Positions 42,560 to 51,135 of a DNA stretch of 64,000 nt are shown piece by piece. Source of the DNA: Streptomyces cupreus (GTDB lineage Bacteria; Actinomycetota; Actinomycetes; Streptomycetales; Streptomycetaceae); NCBI RefSeq assembly GCF_014257025.1, contig NZ_JACMSF010000017.1:87898-151897 (forward strand). Reading direction: 5' to 3'. Position 1 is the first letter of the stretch. The number at the start of each line of letters is the position of its first letter. Position numbers and translations under genes: made by a program. The notes under the pieces were generated by a model that worked only from the letters and a program-made list of their open reading frames with translations, had not been told where the DNA came from and did not search any database.

Positions 42560-44079
42560 CCAGCACCTTGCAGCCGGCGCACCCGACCGAGGCGGTGAAG
42601 CGTCCGGGCCGCTGGCTCGCGCTGTCCGTCCTGGTGCTCGCCGTGCTGCTGGTGGCCGTCGACGCAACCGTCCTCGGTCTCGCGACCCCCTACATCAGCG
42701 AGGACCTCAAGCCTTCCGGCACCCAGCTCCTGTGGATCGGTGACGTCTACTCCTTCGTCATCGCCGGTCTGCTCGTCTCCATGGGCAGCCTCGGCGACCG
42801 CATCGGCCGTAAGCGGATCCTGCTCGTCGGCGCCACGGCGTTCGGGGCGATATCCGTCCTCAACGCCTATGCGACGACACCGGAGTTGCTGATCGTCGCC
42901 CGCGCGCTGCTCGGTGTCGCGGGTGCGACGCTCATGCCCGCCACCCTCGCCCTGATCCGCAACCTCTTCCACGACCCGCGCGAGCGCAGCCTCGCCATCG
43001 GCATCTGGGGCGCGACCGCGTCCGCCGGTACGGCCATCGGCCCGATAGCCGGTGGCTTCCTGCTCGAACACTTCTGGTGGGGCTCGGTCTTTCTGATCAA
43101 CCTGCCGGTGATGGCGGTCCTGGTCGTCGTCGGCATCAAGCTGCTGCCCGAGTCCCGTACCCCGAATCCCGGTCCCTGGGACATGATCAGCGTCGCCCTG
43201 TCGCTCGTCGGCATGATCGGTGTCGTGTACGCGGTCAAGGAGGCGGCGGCACATGGGTTCACGTGGGTGACGCTTGCCGCGGGTCTGCTCGGCGCGGCCG
43301 CGCTGTACGCCTTCGTACGCCGCCAGCTCACCCTGCCGACCCCGCTCCTGGACATGCGGCTGTTCCGCGGCCGTGGCTTCAGCGGTGCGGTACTGGCCGA
43401 CCTGCTGACCATCCTCGGCCTGTCCGGCCTGGTCTTCTTCCTCTCCCAGTTCCTGCAACTCGTGCAGGGCAGGGGCCCGTTGGAGGCGGGACTGGCCGAA
43501 CTGCCCGCCGCGATCGGCGCGGTCGCAGCCGGCCTGATCGCCGGGCGGGCAGCCCGCCGCTTCTCGGTGCGGGCCGTGGTCGCGGGCGGCCTCGCGGCGA
43601 TCGGTGTCGCCCTGGCCGTGCTCACGGTGATCGACCGCTCGACCGGCTACCCCCTGCTGGGCGCGGCCCTGCTGGTGGTCGGCATCGGCGCGGGCTTCTC
43701 CTTCACGGTGACGTCCGACGTGATCCTGTCCTCCGTACCGAAGGAGCAGGCGGGGGCGGCGTCGGCGGTGTCGGAGACGGCGTACGAGCTGGGCGCGGCG
43801 TTGGGTATCGCCGTGCTGGGTTCGATCGTGACGGGCGTGTACCGGGACTTCCCGGGCCCGGCGGGCACGCCTGCCGAGGCCCACGAGTCACTGGGCGGCG
43901 CGGTGGAGGCGGCGGCGGGGATGCCGGCGCAGACGTCCGGGGCGATGCTGGACGCGGCCAGGCAGTCCTTCGTGGATGGGCTGGCGCTGGCGTCCGGCGC
44001 GGGTGCGGCGGTCTTGCTGGCAGCCGCGGTGGCGGCATGGTTCATGCTCCGTGGCCAACGGTTGGACAGCCGACCTTGA
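42556..44079 (+). CDS. MFS exporter, 14-helix DHA2 (EmrB/QacA) type
   Basis: The 507-residue protein has fourteen hydrophobic helices and DHA2 signatures: VAVDATVLGLATPYISEDLK at helix 1 (with the membrane Asp), GSLGDRIGRKRILLVGATAF after helix 2, and a helix-5 motif C around GATASAGTAIGPIAGGFLLE. These carriers expel drugs or metabolites by proton exchange. It is coupled to the TetR regulator, so induction by a substrate is likely. QacA-like antiseptic or own-antibiotic export are both possible. Confidence 0.92.
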   Translation: MTSTLQPAHPTEAVKRPGRWLALSVLVLAVLLVAVDATVLGLATPYISEDLKPSGTQLLWIGDVYSFVIAGLLVSMGSLGDRIGRKRILLVGATAFGAISVLNAYATTPELLIVARALLGVAGATLMPATLALIRNLFHDPRERSLAIGIWGATASAGTAIGPIAGGFLLEHFWWGSVFLINLPVMAVLVVVGIKLLPESRTPNPGPWDMISVALSLVGMIGVVYAVKEAAAHGFTWVTLAAGLLGAAALYAFVRRQLTLPTPLLDMRLFRGRGFSGAVLADLLTILGLSGLVFFLSQFLQLVQGRGPLEAGLAELPAAIGAVAAGLIAGRAARRFSVRAVVAGGLAAIGVALAVLTVIDRSTGYPLLGAALLVVGIGAGFSFTVTSDVILSSVPKEQAGAASAVSETAYELGAALGIAVLGSIVTGVYRDFPGPAGTPAEAHESLGGAVEAAAGMPAQTSGAMLDAARQSFVDGLALASGAGAAVLLAAAVAAWFMLRGQRLDSRP

Positions 44080-44161
44080 GGGGCGCCCCCACCTTGGGCT
44101 TCACCGACGCACCGGCACTTGACGCACGCCCCGCAGTGCCCCGGCCTCCTCAGCGGAGCGA

Positions 44162-44836
44162 CTACGCGGCTTGCTTCGCCTTCGTGGCGTACATGTCCAC
44201 GTACTCCTGCCCCGACAGCCGCATGACCTCGGCCATCACGGAGTCCGTCACCGCCCGCAGCACATATCGGTCCCGGTCCATCCCCTCGTACCGCGAGAAC
44301 TCCATGGCCTCGCCGAAGCGGACGGTGACGCGGGCGGGCCGCGGGAAGCCCGCGCCGCCGGGCTGGACCTTGTCCGTGCCGATGATGGCGAACGGGACGA
44401 CGGGCGCGCCGGTCATCAGGGCCAGCCGGGCGATACCGGTGCGACCGCGGTAGAGCCGGCCGTCGGGGGAACGGGTGCCCTCCGGGTAGATGCTGAAGAC
44501 CTTGCCCTCCTCCAGCACCCGGCGCCCGGTCATCAGCGCCGCGACACCGCCGCGGCCGCCGTCCCGGTCGACCGGGATCATGCCGCAGCCCGTGAAGAAC
44601 CAGGCCATCAGCCGCCCCTTGAGGCCCTTGCCGGTGACGTACTCGTCCTTGCCGATGAAGAAGACCTGCCGGTCGCAGAAGAGCGGCATGATCATTGAGT
44701 CGATGAACGTGAGGTGGTTGCCGGCGAGGATCACCGGACCGTCCCCCGGGATGTGCTCCGCGCCCTCCACCCTTGGGCGGAACATCAGGCGCATGATCGG
44801 TCCGAGCACTGCCTTGATGAGCGCGAAGCGGGACAA
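44162..44836 (-). CDS. 1-acyl-sn-glycerol-3-phosphate acyltransferase (PlsC family)
   Basis: The 224-residue protein has the acyltransferase motifs NHLTFID (NHx4D), EGKVFSIYPEGTRSPDGRL and PVVPFAIIGTDKV, so it should add a second acyl chain to lysophosphatidate at the membrane. The start is TTG 44836 behind GGAGGG, giving MSRFALIKAVLG; a TTG six codons upstream has no site. The C-terminus ends in a Lys-rich tail (MYATKAKQAA). It converges with the MFS gene. Confidence 0.88.
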   Translation of the reverse strand: MSRFALIKAVLGPIMRLMFRPRVEGAEHIPGDGPVILAGNHLTFIDSMIMPLFCDRQVFFIGKDEYVTGKGLKGRLMAWFFTGCGMIPVDRDGGRGGVAALMTGRRVLEEGKVFSIYPEGTRSPDGRLYRGRTGIARLALMTGAPVVPFAIIGTDKVQPGGAGFPRPARVTVRFGEAMEFSRYEGMDRDRYVLRAVTDSVMAEVMRLSGQEYVDMYATKAKQAA

Positions 44837-44918
44837 CGGGCCCTCCGGTGTCAAGGGGTCGATATAAGTCTGTGCAGGTGAGGACGATACTCGCGGTCCC
44901 CGGGATCGCGCACATCGG

Positions 44919-44962
44919 GTTCACGGAGGTCTTACGTACTGTTGACGCAGGTTTACCTGCGG
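44919..44962. promoter_or_regulatory. PHO-box-like 11-bp direct repeats upstream of the glycerophosphodiesterase
   Basis: Four 11-base units start at 44919, 44930, 44941 and 44952 (GTTCACGGAGG, TCTTACGTACT, GTTGACGCAGG, TTTACCTGCGG). The spacing and GTTCAC-type core resemble the direct repeats bound by Streptomyces PhoP, with the later units weaker. They lie in the 368-base gap 44837-45204 between PlsC and the glycerophosphodiesterase, which holds no other gene; a TACCAT -10-like element sits near 45163 and AGGAGG precedes the ATG. Confidence 0.4.
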
Positions 44963-45204
44963 TGCTGTGCCGTCGCCCGCCGGTAACCCGCGCGGAACGG
45001 TGTGACCGACGTCGCGCCGACCGGGGTTCGGGCGTTCGCCTCACGCCTACCCTGAGACATGCGTCCGATGTCGACGGTTCATCAGAACTGCGTCCTCACA
45101 AGACATCCGGTGTCACCCGCGTGTTCGATCCGGGGTCTCCCGCCGGTCATGGACGGGCACCTACCATCGGCCCGCACTGAAGAGCCGAGGGCAGGAGGGC
45201 GCTC

Positions 45205-46371
45205 ATGGGAACGCAGGAGTCGGACGAGCAGGCGCGCGGGACCGGGCGCCGGGCGCTGCTGGGCGCCGCGGTGCTGGGCGCGGGCGGAGCGGTCCTCGGA
45301 CTGTCCGGTACGGCACGGGCCGCGGGCTCCGGGTACGGAGGCGGCGGTGTGAAGAGCCTGCCCAAGCCCACGATCATCGGCCACCGCGGTGCCAGCGGCT
45401 ACCGGCCCGAGCACACCCTGGGCGCCTACCAGCTGGCCCTGGACCTGGGTGCCGACATCGTCGAGGCCGGTGACCTGGTGCCCACCAAGGACGGCCATCT
45501 GGTCTGCCGCCACGAGCCGGAGATCGGCGGCACCACCGACATCGCCGACCACCCCGAGTTCGCCGCCCGGAAGACCACCAAGCTGCTCGACGGGGTCTCC
45601 GTCACCGGCTGGTTCACCGAGGACTTCACGCTCGCCGAGCTCAAGACGCTCCGCGCGATCGAGCGCATCCCGGCCAACCGCCCGCACAACACCCTCTACA
45701 ACGGCCGCTGGGAGATCCCCACCTTCGAAGAGGTGCTCCAGTGGCAGGAGGAGCAGACCCGGGAGCGCGGCAAGCAGGTCTGGATCTACCCCGAGCTCAA
45801 GCACCCCACCTACTTCCGCAAGCTGGGCCTCGGCCTCGAAGAGCGGATCGCGAAGGTGCTGCGCAAGTATGGCAAGCACAAGTGGAACTCGCCGGTCATC
45901 GTCCAGTCGTTCGAGCCGACCAGCATCCAGCGCCTCAACAAGCTCATCGACAACCCGCTGGTGGTGCTGCTGTCCGGCGCGAGCACCCGGCCGTACGACT
46001 TCGTGGACAGCGGTGACCCGCGTACCGTCGCCGATCTGGTCAAGCCGGCCGGGCTGCGCGAGATCGCCTCCTACGCCCAGGGCATCGGCCCGACCCTGGA
46101 CCTGATCATCCCGAGGGACGCGAGCGGCAAGCTCACCACGCCGACCACCCTGGTCGCGGACGCGCACAAGGTGGGCCTGGTCCTGCACCCCTGGACGCTG
46201 CGCAACGAGAATCCCTTCCTGCCCGCGGACTTCCGCAAGGGCACGGACGCGGACGCCTACGGCGATGTCTTCGGTGCGTACAGGACGTACTTCGCCACCG
46301 GCATCGACGGTGTCTTCACCGACCAGCCGGACACCGGGCTGCTGGCCCGCGAGGACTTCGTCAACGGCTGA
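45205..46371 (+). CDS. Tat-exported glycerophosphodiester phosphodiesterase
   Basis: The 388-residue protein has a Tat signal (TGRRALLGAAVLGAGGAVLG). The catalytic domain has the GDPD signature IIGHRGASGYRPEHTLGAYQ, with active-site Glu/Asp in VEAGDLVPTKDGHLVCRHEP, and ends with DGVFTDQPD. Secreted GlpQ enzymes hydrolyse glycerophosphodiesters or teichoic acids to glycerol-3-phosphate during phosphate starvation, which fits the PHO-box-like repeats upstream. A strong terminator follows. Confidence 0.9.
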   Translation: MGTQESDEQARGTGRRALLGAAVLGAGGAVLGLSGTARAAGSGYGGGGVKSLPKPTIIGHRGASGYRPEHTLGAYQLALDLGADIVEAGDLVPTKDGHLVCRHEPEIGGTTDIADHPEFAARKTTKLLDGVSVTGWFTEDFTLAELKTLRAIERIPANRPHNTLYNGRWEIPTFEEVLQWQEEQTRERGKQVWIYPELKHPTYFRKLGLGLEERIAKVLRKYGKHKWNSPVIVQSFEPTSIQRLNKLIDNPLVVLLSGASTRPYDFVDSGDPRTVADLVKPAGLREIASYAQGIGPTLDLIIPRDASGKLTTPTTLVADAHKVGLVLHPWTLRNENPFLPADFRKGTDADAYGDVFGAYRTYFATGIDGVFTDQPDTGLLAREDFVNG

Positions 46372-46398
46372 GCCCCACGCCCCTGGTTGGGGTGACAA

Positions 46399-46434
46399 GC
46401 GGCCGCCCGGGCAACCCGTCGCCCGGGCGGCCGC
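46399..46434 (+). terminator. Terminator after the glycerophosphodiesterase
   Basis: A perfect 14-bp stem of GCGGCCGCCCGGGC with its complement and an 8-base loop begins 28 bases after the stop. Confidence 0.85.
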
Positions 46435-46446
46435 GTCGTGCGTCAT

Positions 46447-46962
46447 ATGAGACACGACTCTGTTTCAGAGGTTCTCGCGCTGCGCCCGCTGCTCACCGCC
46501 GAGGCCTCCGCCGAGGCGCACGCCTCCGGAACCGAGCCCGGCGACCTGGAACAGGCGGTCTGGCTGCGCCTGTTGGAGCTCCTCGACGCCCAGGGCCCGC
46601 CGCCCGACCCCGAGCGCTGGCTACGCTCGGCCGTCCGCTCCGAGGTCCGCCGCACCCGCCGTACCCACCGCCTCGAACGGCCGTATGACGCCGAACCCGC
46701 GGACGAGTCCGAGCGCGACCCCGAACACCTCGCCCTCAGGGCCGCCCGCCACCGCGCTCTGCGCGACGCGGTCCGCCGGCTGCCCGGCCGCTGCCCCAGC
46801 CTGGTCGAGGCGCTGCTTTCGCCGAGGGACATGACATACCGGGAAATCGCGGGGGAGTTGGGTATCTCACAGGGCAGTCTTGGCCCGGAACGTTCCAGAT
46901 GTCTGGGTTGTCTACGGCGATTGCTGACGCAGGAGGTTGCGGCCCGAGGAGCGCGGGGATAG
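46447..46962 (+). CDS. Sigma-70-family (region 4-like) protein
   Basis: I use ATG 46447; the protein has 171 residues. The C-terminal part has a sigma region 4 HTH: VRRLPGRCPSLVEALLSPRD followed by MTYREIAGELGISQGSLGPE and RSRCLGCLRRLL. The N-terminal half (AVWLRLLELLDAQGPPPDPE, then WLRSAVRSEVRRTRR) resembles region 2 of small ECF sigma factors. No anti-sigma gene is adjacent. A possible GTG start is three codons upstream. No good ribosome site is seen, so a leaderless start is likely. Confidence 0.75.
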   Translation: MRHDSVSEVLALRPLLTAEASAEAHASGTEPGDLEQAVWLRLLELLDAQGPPPDPERWLRSAVRSEVRRTRRTHRLERPYDAEPADESERDPEHLALRAARHRALRDAVRRLPGRCPSLVEALLSPRDMTYREIAGELGISQGSLGPERSRCLGCLRRLLTQEVAARGARG

Positions 46963-47006
46963 GAGTGAGGACGACAGGTGATCAGGTGAGCGGGAGGCAT
47001 GCGCAC

Positions 47007-47504
47007 ATGGGCATGAGCGTGACCATCTCTGCGGCGACCGAGCAGGACGCGGAGCAGATCTTCAAGCTGCAGTACCTGTGCTTCCAGAGCGAGGCCGCGC
47101 TGTACGGCAACTACCGCATCGACCCGCTCGTCCAGACGCTGGACTCGGTGCGCGAGGAAGTCGCCAAGGACTGTGTCTTCGTGGCCCGTCTCGGCGACGA
47201 GGTGGTCGGCTCGGTCCGCGGCTCGGTCACCGAGGACGGCGCCGCCGCCATCGGCAAGCTCTGCGTCCACCCCCGCCTCCAGGGCCATGGCATCGGCGCC
47301 CGTCTTCTTCGAGCGGCCGAATCCGCCCTCGCCGACGAGCGCGGCGCGAAGAGGTTCCGCCTGCACACCGGCCACCGCAGCGAGACCAGCCTCCGCCTCT
47401 ACCGCAAGGTCGGCTACACGGCGGTAGGCACTTCCGAGGGCACGGACGGCGTACCGATGATCGTCCTGGAGAAGGCGGCGGGGACGTACGCGGCTACGGC
47501 TTGA
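47007..47504 (+). CDS. GNAT N-acetyltransferase
   Basis: The 165-residue protein has the acetyl-CoA loop KLCVHPRLQGHGIGARLLRA and the C-terminal SLRLYRKVGYTAVG. ATG 47007 lies 9 bases after GGGAGG. It follows the sigma-like gene closely and may be cotranscribed. Its 3' end overlaps a convergent membrane protein gene by 11 bases. Substrate unknown. Confidence 0.9.
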   Translation: MGMSVTISAATEQDAEQIFKLQYLCFQSEAALYGNYRIDPLVQTLDSVREEVAKDCVFVARLGDEVVGSVRGSVTEDGAAAIGKLCVHPRLQGHGIGARLLRAAESALADERGAKRFRLHTGHRSETSLRLYRKVGYTAVGTSEGTDGVPMIVLEKAAGTYAATA

Positions 47505-47910
47505 CCGTGCCCGCCTTGCGCAGCCAGTAGATCGCCGAGAGCGGCAGCAGTACGGGGATGAACAGATACCCCATGCCGTAGTCGGACCACACCGTCGCGT
47601 CGGGGAACGCCGAGGGCTCCACCAGGGTCCAGGTACCGACGACCAGGACGCCCGCGAGTTCGGCGGCGCAGCAGACCAGCGCCGCCTTACGGGCCGTCTC
47701 ACCACCCCTGACCAGCGTGTACGTGATGAACCCGTACACCAGCCCCGCCACCGCCGACAGCGAATAGGCGAGCGGGGCGTGGTCGAACTCCGTCGAGATC
47801 TGCACCACCGACCGCGACACCGCCCCGACGACCATCACGCCGTACAGCCAGACGAGCAGCATTCCGGGCCCACTGATGAGCCGGGTGCGCTTTCCCTCCA
47901 CGGCCGTCAT
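47494..47910 (-). CDS. Small four-helix membrane protein
   Basis: The 138-residue protein starts at ATG 47910 behind GGGGAGG. Four hydrophobic helices are seen (GMLLVWLYGVMVVGAV, SLSAVAGLVYGFITYTLV, KAALVCCAAELAGVLVV, YGMGYLFIPVLLPLSAIYWL). It forms an operon with the membrane protein gene just upstream: stop TGA and start ATG are adjacent (TGAGATG). I do not recognise a family or function. Confidence 0.75.
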   Translation of the reverse strand: MTAVEGKRTRLISGPGMLLVWLYGVMVVGAVSRSVVQISTEFDHAPLAYSLSAVAGLVYGFITYTLVRGGETARKAALVCCAAELAGVLVVGTWTLVEPSAFPDATVWSDYGMGYLFIPVLLPLSAIYWLRKAGTVKP

Positions 47911-47911
47911 C

Positions 47912-48271
47912 TCAGCCTCCCCAGATGTCATAGAGCCGCACCTCCAGCACCGCGAGCACCACACCGCCGGCCGCGACCGTGATCGAACCCCACCTGGTCC
48001 GCTCGGCCAGCGACATGAACCCGGCCGCCGGCACACACGCGAACGCGCCCAGCAGATACGCGACGAAGATCGTCGTGCCCTGCTCGGGCTCCTCGCCGCG
48101 CGCCAACTGCACGGTCCCGACCACCAGCTGGACCAGCGCCAGCAGGGTCACCACGGCCATCCCGATGAAGTGCCAGTCCTTCGTCGGCTCATCGCGGTAC
48201 GCGGCAAAGCCGCACCACGCGGCGAGCAGCAACGCGGCGACGCCGGTCACGAGCGTCAGGGCATCAAGCAT
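47912..48271 (-). CDS. Small four-helix membrane protein
   Basis: The 119-residue protein has four hydrophobic helices (LTLVTGVAALLLAAWCGFAA, FIGMAVVTLLALVQLVVGTV, FVAYLLGAFACVPAAGFMSL, ITVAAGGVVLAVLEVRLY). It is the first gene of a two-gene operon with the next membrane protein. It is divergent from the HAD phosphatase gene 69 bases away. Function unknown. Confidence 0.75.
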   Translation of the reverse strand: MLDALTLVTGVAALLLAAWCGFAAYRDEPTKDWHFIGMAVVTLLALVQLVVGTVQLARGEEPEQGTTIFVAYLLGAFACVPAAGFMSLAERTRWGSITVAAGGVVLAVLEVRLYDIWGG

Positions 48272-48340
48272 GCAGCGACCCTATTACGGGCCAAAAGGCC
48301 TGGTGCGGCCGACCCCGGCGGGCACCGTAGGGTCGAGGGC

Positions 48341-48991
48341 ATGCACATCCACGCCGAAGCCCTGCTGTTCGACAACGACGGCACCCTCGTCTCCTCGCTC
48401 GCCTCGGTCGACCGCTGCTGGACGCGGTGGGCACGGGAGTACGCAATCACCGCCGAAGAGTTCGGACGTATCGAACTGCACGGGCGCCCGGCCGTCGAGA
48501 TAGCCGCCGACCTGCTGCCCGCCGACCTCGTGCCGGAGGCCGTGGCGCGGATCGAGACGCTGGAGGTCGAGGACGTGCCGAACGACGGCGTGGAGCTGCT
48601 GCCCGGTACCAGGGCCTTCCTCGACTCGCTGCCCGCCGACCGCTGGGCCGTCGTCACCTCCGCCACCCGCCGGCTCGCCGAGGCCCGCCTCGACGCCGTC
48701 GGCATCCTGCCCAAGACCCTGATCGCGGCCGACGACATCACCCGCGGCAAGCCCGACCCCGAGCCCTACCTTCTCGCCGCCCGTCAGCTGGGCGTCGATC
48801 CGGCCCGCTGTGTCGTCTTCGAGGACGCCCCCGCCGGTCTCCAGGCCGGCCGCGCCGCCGGGATGACCACCGTGGCCTTGGCCACAACCCACCAGGCCCA
48901 CGAGCTCGACGCCGACCTGGTGGTCAAGGACCTCTCGGCCTTGTCCGCCCTGGTCACCGCCCATGGCATCGAGATCTCCGTCCGGGACTGA
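48341..48991 (+). CDS. HAD-superfamily phosphatase (sugar-phosphatase like)
   Basis: The 216-residue protein has all HAD motifs: LLFDNDGTLVSS (motif I, with Asp in DND in place of the more usual DxD), VVTSATRRLAEARLDAVGI (II), KPDPEPYLLAARQLG (III) and VFEDAPAGLQAGRAAGM (IV). The cap is type I, as in beta-phosphoglucomutase and sugar phosphatases. A hairpin terminator follows. Substrate unknown. Confidence 0.9.
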   Translation: MHIHAEALLFDNDGTLVSSLASVDRCWTRWAREYAITAEEFGRIELHGRPAVEIAADLLPADLVPEAVARIETLEVEDVPNDGVELLPGTRAFLDSLPADRWAVVTSATRRLAEARLDAVGILPKTLIAADDITRGKPDPEPYLLAARQLGVDPARCVVFEDAPAGLQAGRAAGMTTVALATTHQAHELDADLVVKDLSALSALVTAHGIEISVRD

Positions 48992-49001
48992 CCACTGTCC
49001 A

Positions 49002-49031
49002 CCGCTGTCCGCATTGCGGACAGCGGTTCTT
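49002..49031 (+). terminator. Terminator after the HAD gene
   Basis: CCGCTGTCCGC (49002-49012) pairs perfectly with GCGGACAGCGG (49016-49026) around a 3-base loop, followed by TTCTT. Confidence 0.85.
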
Positions 49032-49313
49032 GGTCCGCGTACTCCGTCTGCTTTACTGATCGCATGACCACGACGAGCGACCGCATCCTTGCGACCGAGG
49101 CGACCATGACGCCCGGTGCTCGTTGTATGTGTCGAATGTGCGCCTTCTAGAGGGCCCCCGCACCACTTCCTTTTGAGCCTCGCGCCCCGAAGCGAGCCGC
49201 CACGGCATGTCCGTACGCCCCCAGCCGTACGTGACCCAGCTGCCCCGCGCACACATCTCCTCCCGTACCAGGGCACACCCACGCCCGCGTACTCGACAGT
49301 GACGGAAACCCCA
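49030..49313 (+). promoter_or_regulatory. metNIQ promoter and leader RNA
   Basis: TTGGTC (49030-49035) and TTTACT (49052-49057) form a weak promoter, the latter 6 bases before the ATG of a short Cys/Met-rich ORF (49064). After that ORF the leader has small stems (CTCGC 49179-49183 with GCGAG 49192-49196; CGTACG 49212-49217 with CGTACG 49226-49231) and a CTCCTCC stretch near 49256 that could mask a ribosome site. I see no SAM or cobalamin riboswitch signature. Attenuation by the ORF is inference. Confidence 0.5.
49064..49150 (+). CDS. Cys/Met-rich leader peptide upstream of metN
   Basis: A 28-codon ORF runs from ATG 49064 to TAG 49150; an in-frame ATG at 49106 would give 14 residues. Its last nine residues are RCMCRMCAF, so the ribosome must read Cys, Met, Cys, Arg, Met, Cys in a row. 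A -10-like TTTACT ends 6 bases before 49064, which suggests a leaderless mRNA. Leaderless short ORFs rich in Cys codons are known in mycobacteria as cysteine-responsive attenuators. Here the mix of Cys and Met in front of a methionine importer suggests sensing of sulfur amino acids. Expression is not shown. Confidence 0.5.
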   Translation: MTTTSDRILATEATMTPGARCMCRMCAF

Positions 49314-50357
49314 GTGATCACCACATCGGGCCTGACGAAAATTTACCGGGCTCACCGCACCCGCGGTCGAGAGGTCACCGCCCTCGACGGCGTCGACCTG
49401 CACGTCCGCGAAGGCGAGGTGTACGGCGTCATCGGCCAGTCCGGCGCCGGAAAGTCCTCACTCATCCGCTGCGTCAACCTCCTGGAGCGCCCCACCGCCG
49501 GCACGGTCACCGTCGCCGGCCAGGACCTCACCGCTCTCGCGGGCCGCGGTCCGCGCGCCGGCAAGGAACTGCGGCAGGCGCGCAGCCGTATCGGCATGGT
49601 CTTCCAGCACTTCAACCTGCTGTCCTCGCGGACCGTGCAGGACAACGTCGAGCTGCCGCTGGAGATCCTCGGCAAGTCGGGCAAGGAGCGTTCCCGCAAG
49701 GCGCTCGAACTGCTCGACCTGGTCGGCCTCGCCGACAAGGCCAAGGCATATCCCGCCCAGCTCTCCGGCGGCCAGAAGCAGCGCGTCGGCATCGCCCGCG
49801 CCCTGGCCGGCGACCCCAAGGTGCTGCTCTCCGACGAGGCCACCAGTGCCCTCGACCCGGAGACCACCCGCTCCATCCTCCAACTGCTGCGCGACCTGAA
49901 CCGGCAGCTGGGGCTCACCGTCCTGCTCATCACCCATGAGATGGACGTCGTGAAGTCGATCTGCGACTCGGCCGCGCTCATGGAGAAGGGCCGCATCGTC
50001 GAGTCCGGCACCGTCAGCGAACTGCTCGCCACCCCCGGCTCCGAACTGGCCTCCGCGCTGTTCCCGGTGAGCGGCGAGGCCACCGACGCCCACCGCACCA
50101 TCGTCGACGTCACCTTCCACGGCGAGGCCGCCACCCAGCCCGTCATCTCCCAGCTGGCGCGCACCTACAACGTCGACATCTCGATCCTCGGCGCCGCCAT
50201 CGACACCGTCGGCGGCCTCCAGGTCGGCCGGATGCGCATCGAACTGCCCGGCCGCTACGAGGACAACGTCGTGCCGATCGGCTTCCTGCGCGAACAGGGC
50301 CTGCAGATCGACGTACTGGGCCAGGAGCCCGTTCTGCTGAAGGAAGGTGCCAAGTGA
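49314..50357 (+). CDS. metN: Methionine ABC transporter ATP-binding protein
   Basis: MetN powers methionine uptake with MetI and MetQ. The 347-residue protein has Walker A GQSGAGKSS, signature LSGGQKQRVGIARAL, Walker B KVLLSDEATSALDP and the switch His in LLITHEMD. A C-terminal NIL domain (about residues 265-345) is the known regulatory domain that binds methionine and inhibits transport. I chose GTG 49314 (MITTSGLTKIY) over GTG 49299. The stop overlaps the metI start (GTGA). Confidence 0.93.
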   Translation: MITTSGLTKIYRAHRTRGREVTALDGVDLHVREGEVYGVIGQSGAGKSSLIRCVNLLERPTAGTVTVAGQDLTALAGRGPRAGKELRQARSRIGMVFQHFNLLSSRTVQDNVELPLEILGKSGKERSRKALELLDLVGLADKAKAYPAQLSGGQKQRVGIARALAGDPKVLLSDEATSALDPETTRSILQLLRDLNRQLGLTVLLITHEMDVVKSICDSAALMEKGRIVESGTVSELLATPGSELASALFPVSGEATDAHRTIVDVTFHGEAATQPVISQLARTYNVDISILGAAIDTVGGLQVGRMRIELPGRYEDNVVPIGFLREQGLQIDVLGQEPVLLKEGAK

Positions 50358-51079
50358 CCTGGTTCGAAATGCAGCCGCTGCTGGAGCAGGCATGTTGGGA
50401 CACCCTCTACATGGTCGGCTGGTCCACGCTCATCGCCGTCGTCGGCGGGCTTCCGCTCGGCGTCCTCCTCGTCCTCACCGACAAGGGCGGACTGCTCCAG
50501 AACGTCGTGGCCAACAAAGTCATCGGGCAGGTCGTGAACATCGCCCGTTCGATGCCGTTCATCATCCTGATGGTCGCGCTGATGGGCTTCACCCGCTCCA
50601 TCACCGGCACGACCATCGGCCGCGAGGCCGCCATCGTGCCGCTCGCCATCGGCGCGATCCCGTTCTTCGCGCGCCTGGTCGAGACGGCTGTCCGCGAAGT
50701 GGACGGCGGGCTCGTCGAGGCTGTGCAGTCGATGGGCGGGAACACCTGGACGGTCGTGCGCAAGGTCCTCGTACCGGAGTCCCTGCCCTCGCTGATCGCC
50801 TCCACCACGACCACTATCGTCGCCCTCATCGGCTACTCCGCGATGGCCGGCACGGTCGGCGCGGGCGGCCTCGGCGACATCGCCATCCGCTACGGCTACC
50901 AGCGCTTCGAGACCGAGCTGATGTGGATCACCGTGGCGATCCTCGCCGTCGTCATCTCCCTCATCCAGTTCGCCGGCGACTACGCGGCCCGCTCGCTGCA
51001 CCGCCGCGGCGGCACCTCGGGCCCAGCCCCCAAGCTTCGGCTGCTGAAGGCGTCCACAGCCACCAGCAAGACCGTCTAG
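50354..51079 (+). CDS. metI: Methionine ABC transporter permease
   Basis: The 241-residue permease has about five to six membrane helices and the cytoplasmic EAA loop EVDGGLVEAVQSMGGNTWTV that docks on MetN. The start is GTG 50354, overlapping the metN stop. The Ser/Thr-rich C-terminal tail (TSGPAPKLRLLKASTATSKT) is an extra not needed for transport. Confidence 0.94.
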   Translation: MTWFEMQPLLEQACWDTLYMVGWSTLIAVVGGLPLGVLLVLTDKGGLLQNVVANKVIGQVVNIARSMPFIILMVALMGFTRSITGTTIGREAAIVPLAIGAIPFFARLVETAVREVDGGLVEAVQSMGGNTWTVVRKVLVPESLPSLIASTTTTIVALIGYSAMAGTVGAGGLGDIAIRYGYQRFETELMWITVAILAVVISLIQFAGDYAARSLHRRGGTSGPAPKLRLLKASTATSKTV

Positions 51080-51135
51080 TTCTCCCCGTAACACCCATCA
51101 CGGGGTCGCACCACCCATCAGGAAAGGCACTTTTC

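Noticed and set aside
49151..49313. SAM riboswitch upstream of metN
   Set aside because: The conserved cores of S-box or SAM-IV classes are not recognisable; the leader ORF is a better explanation.
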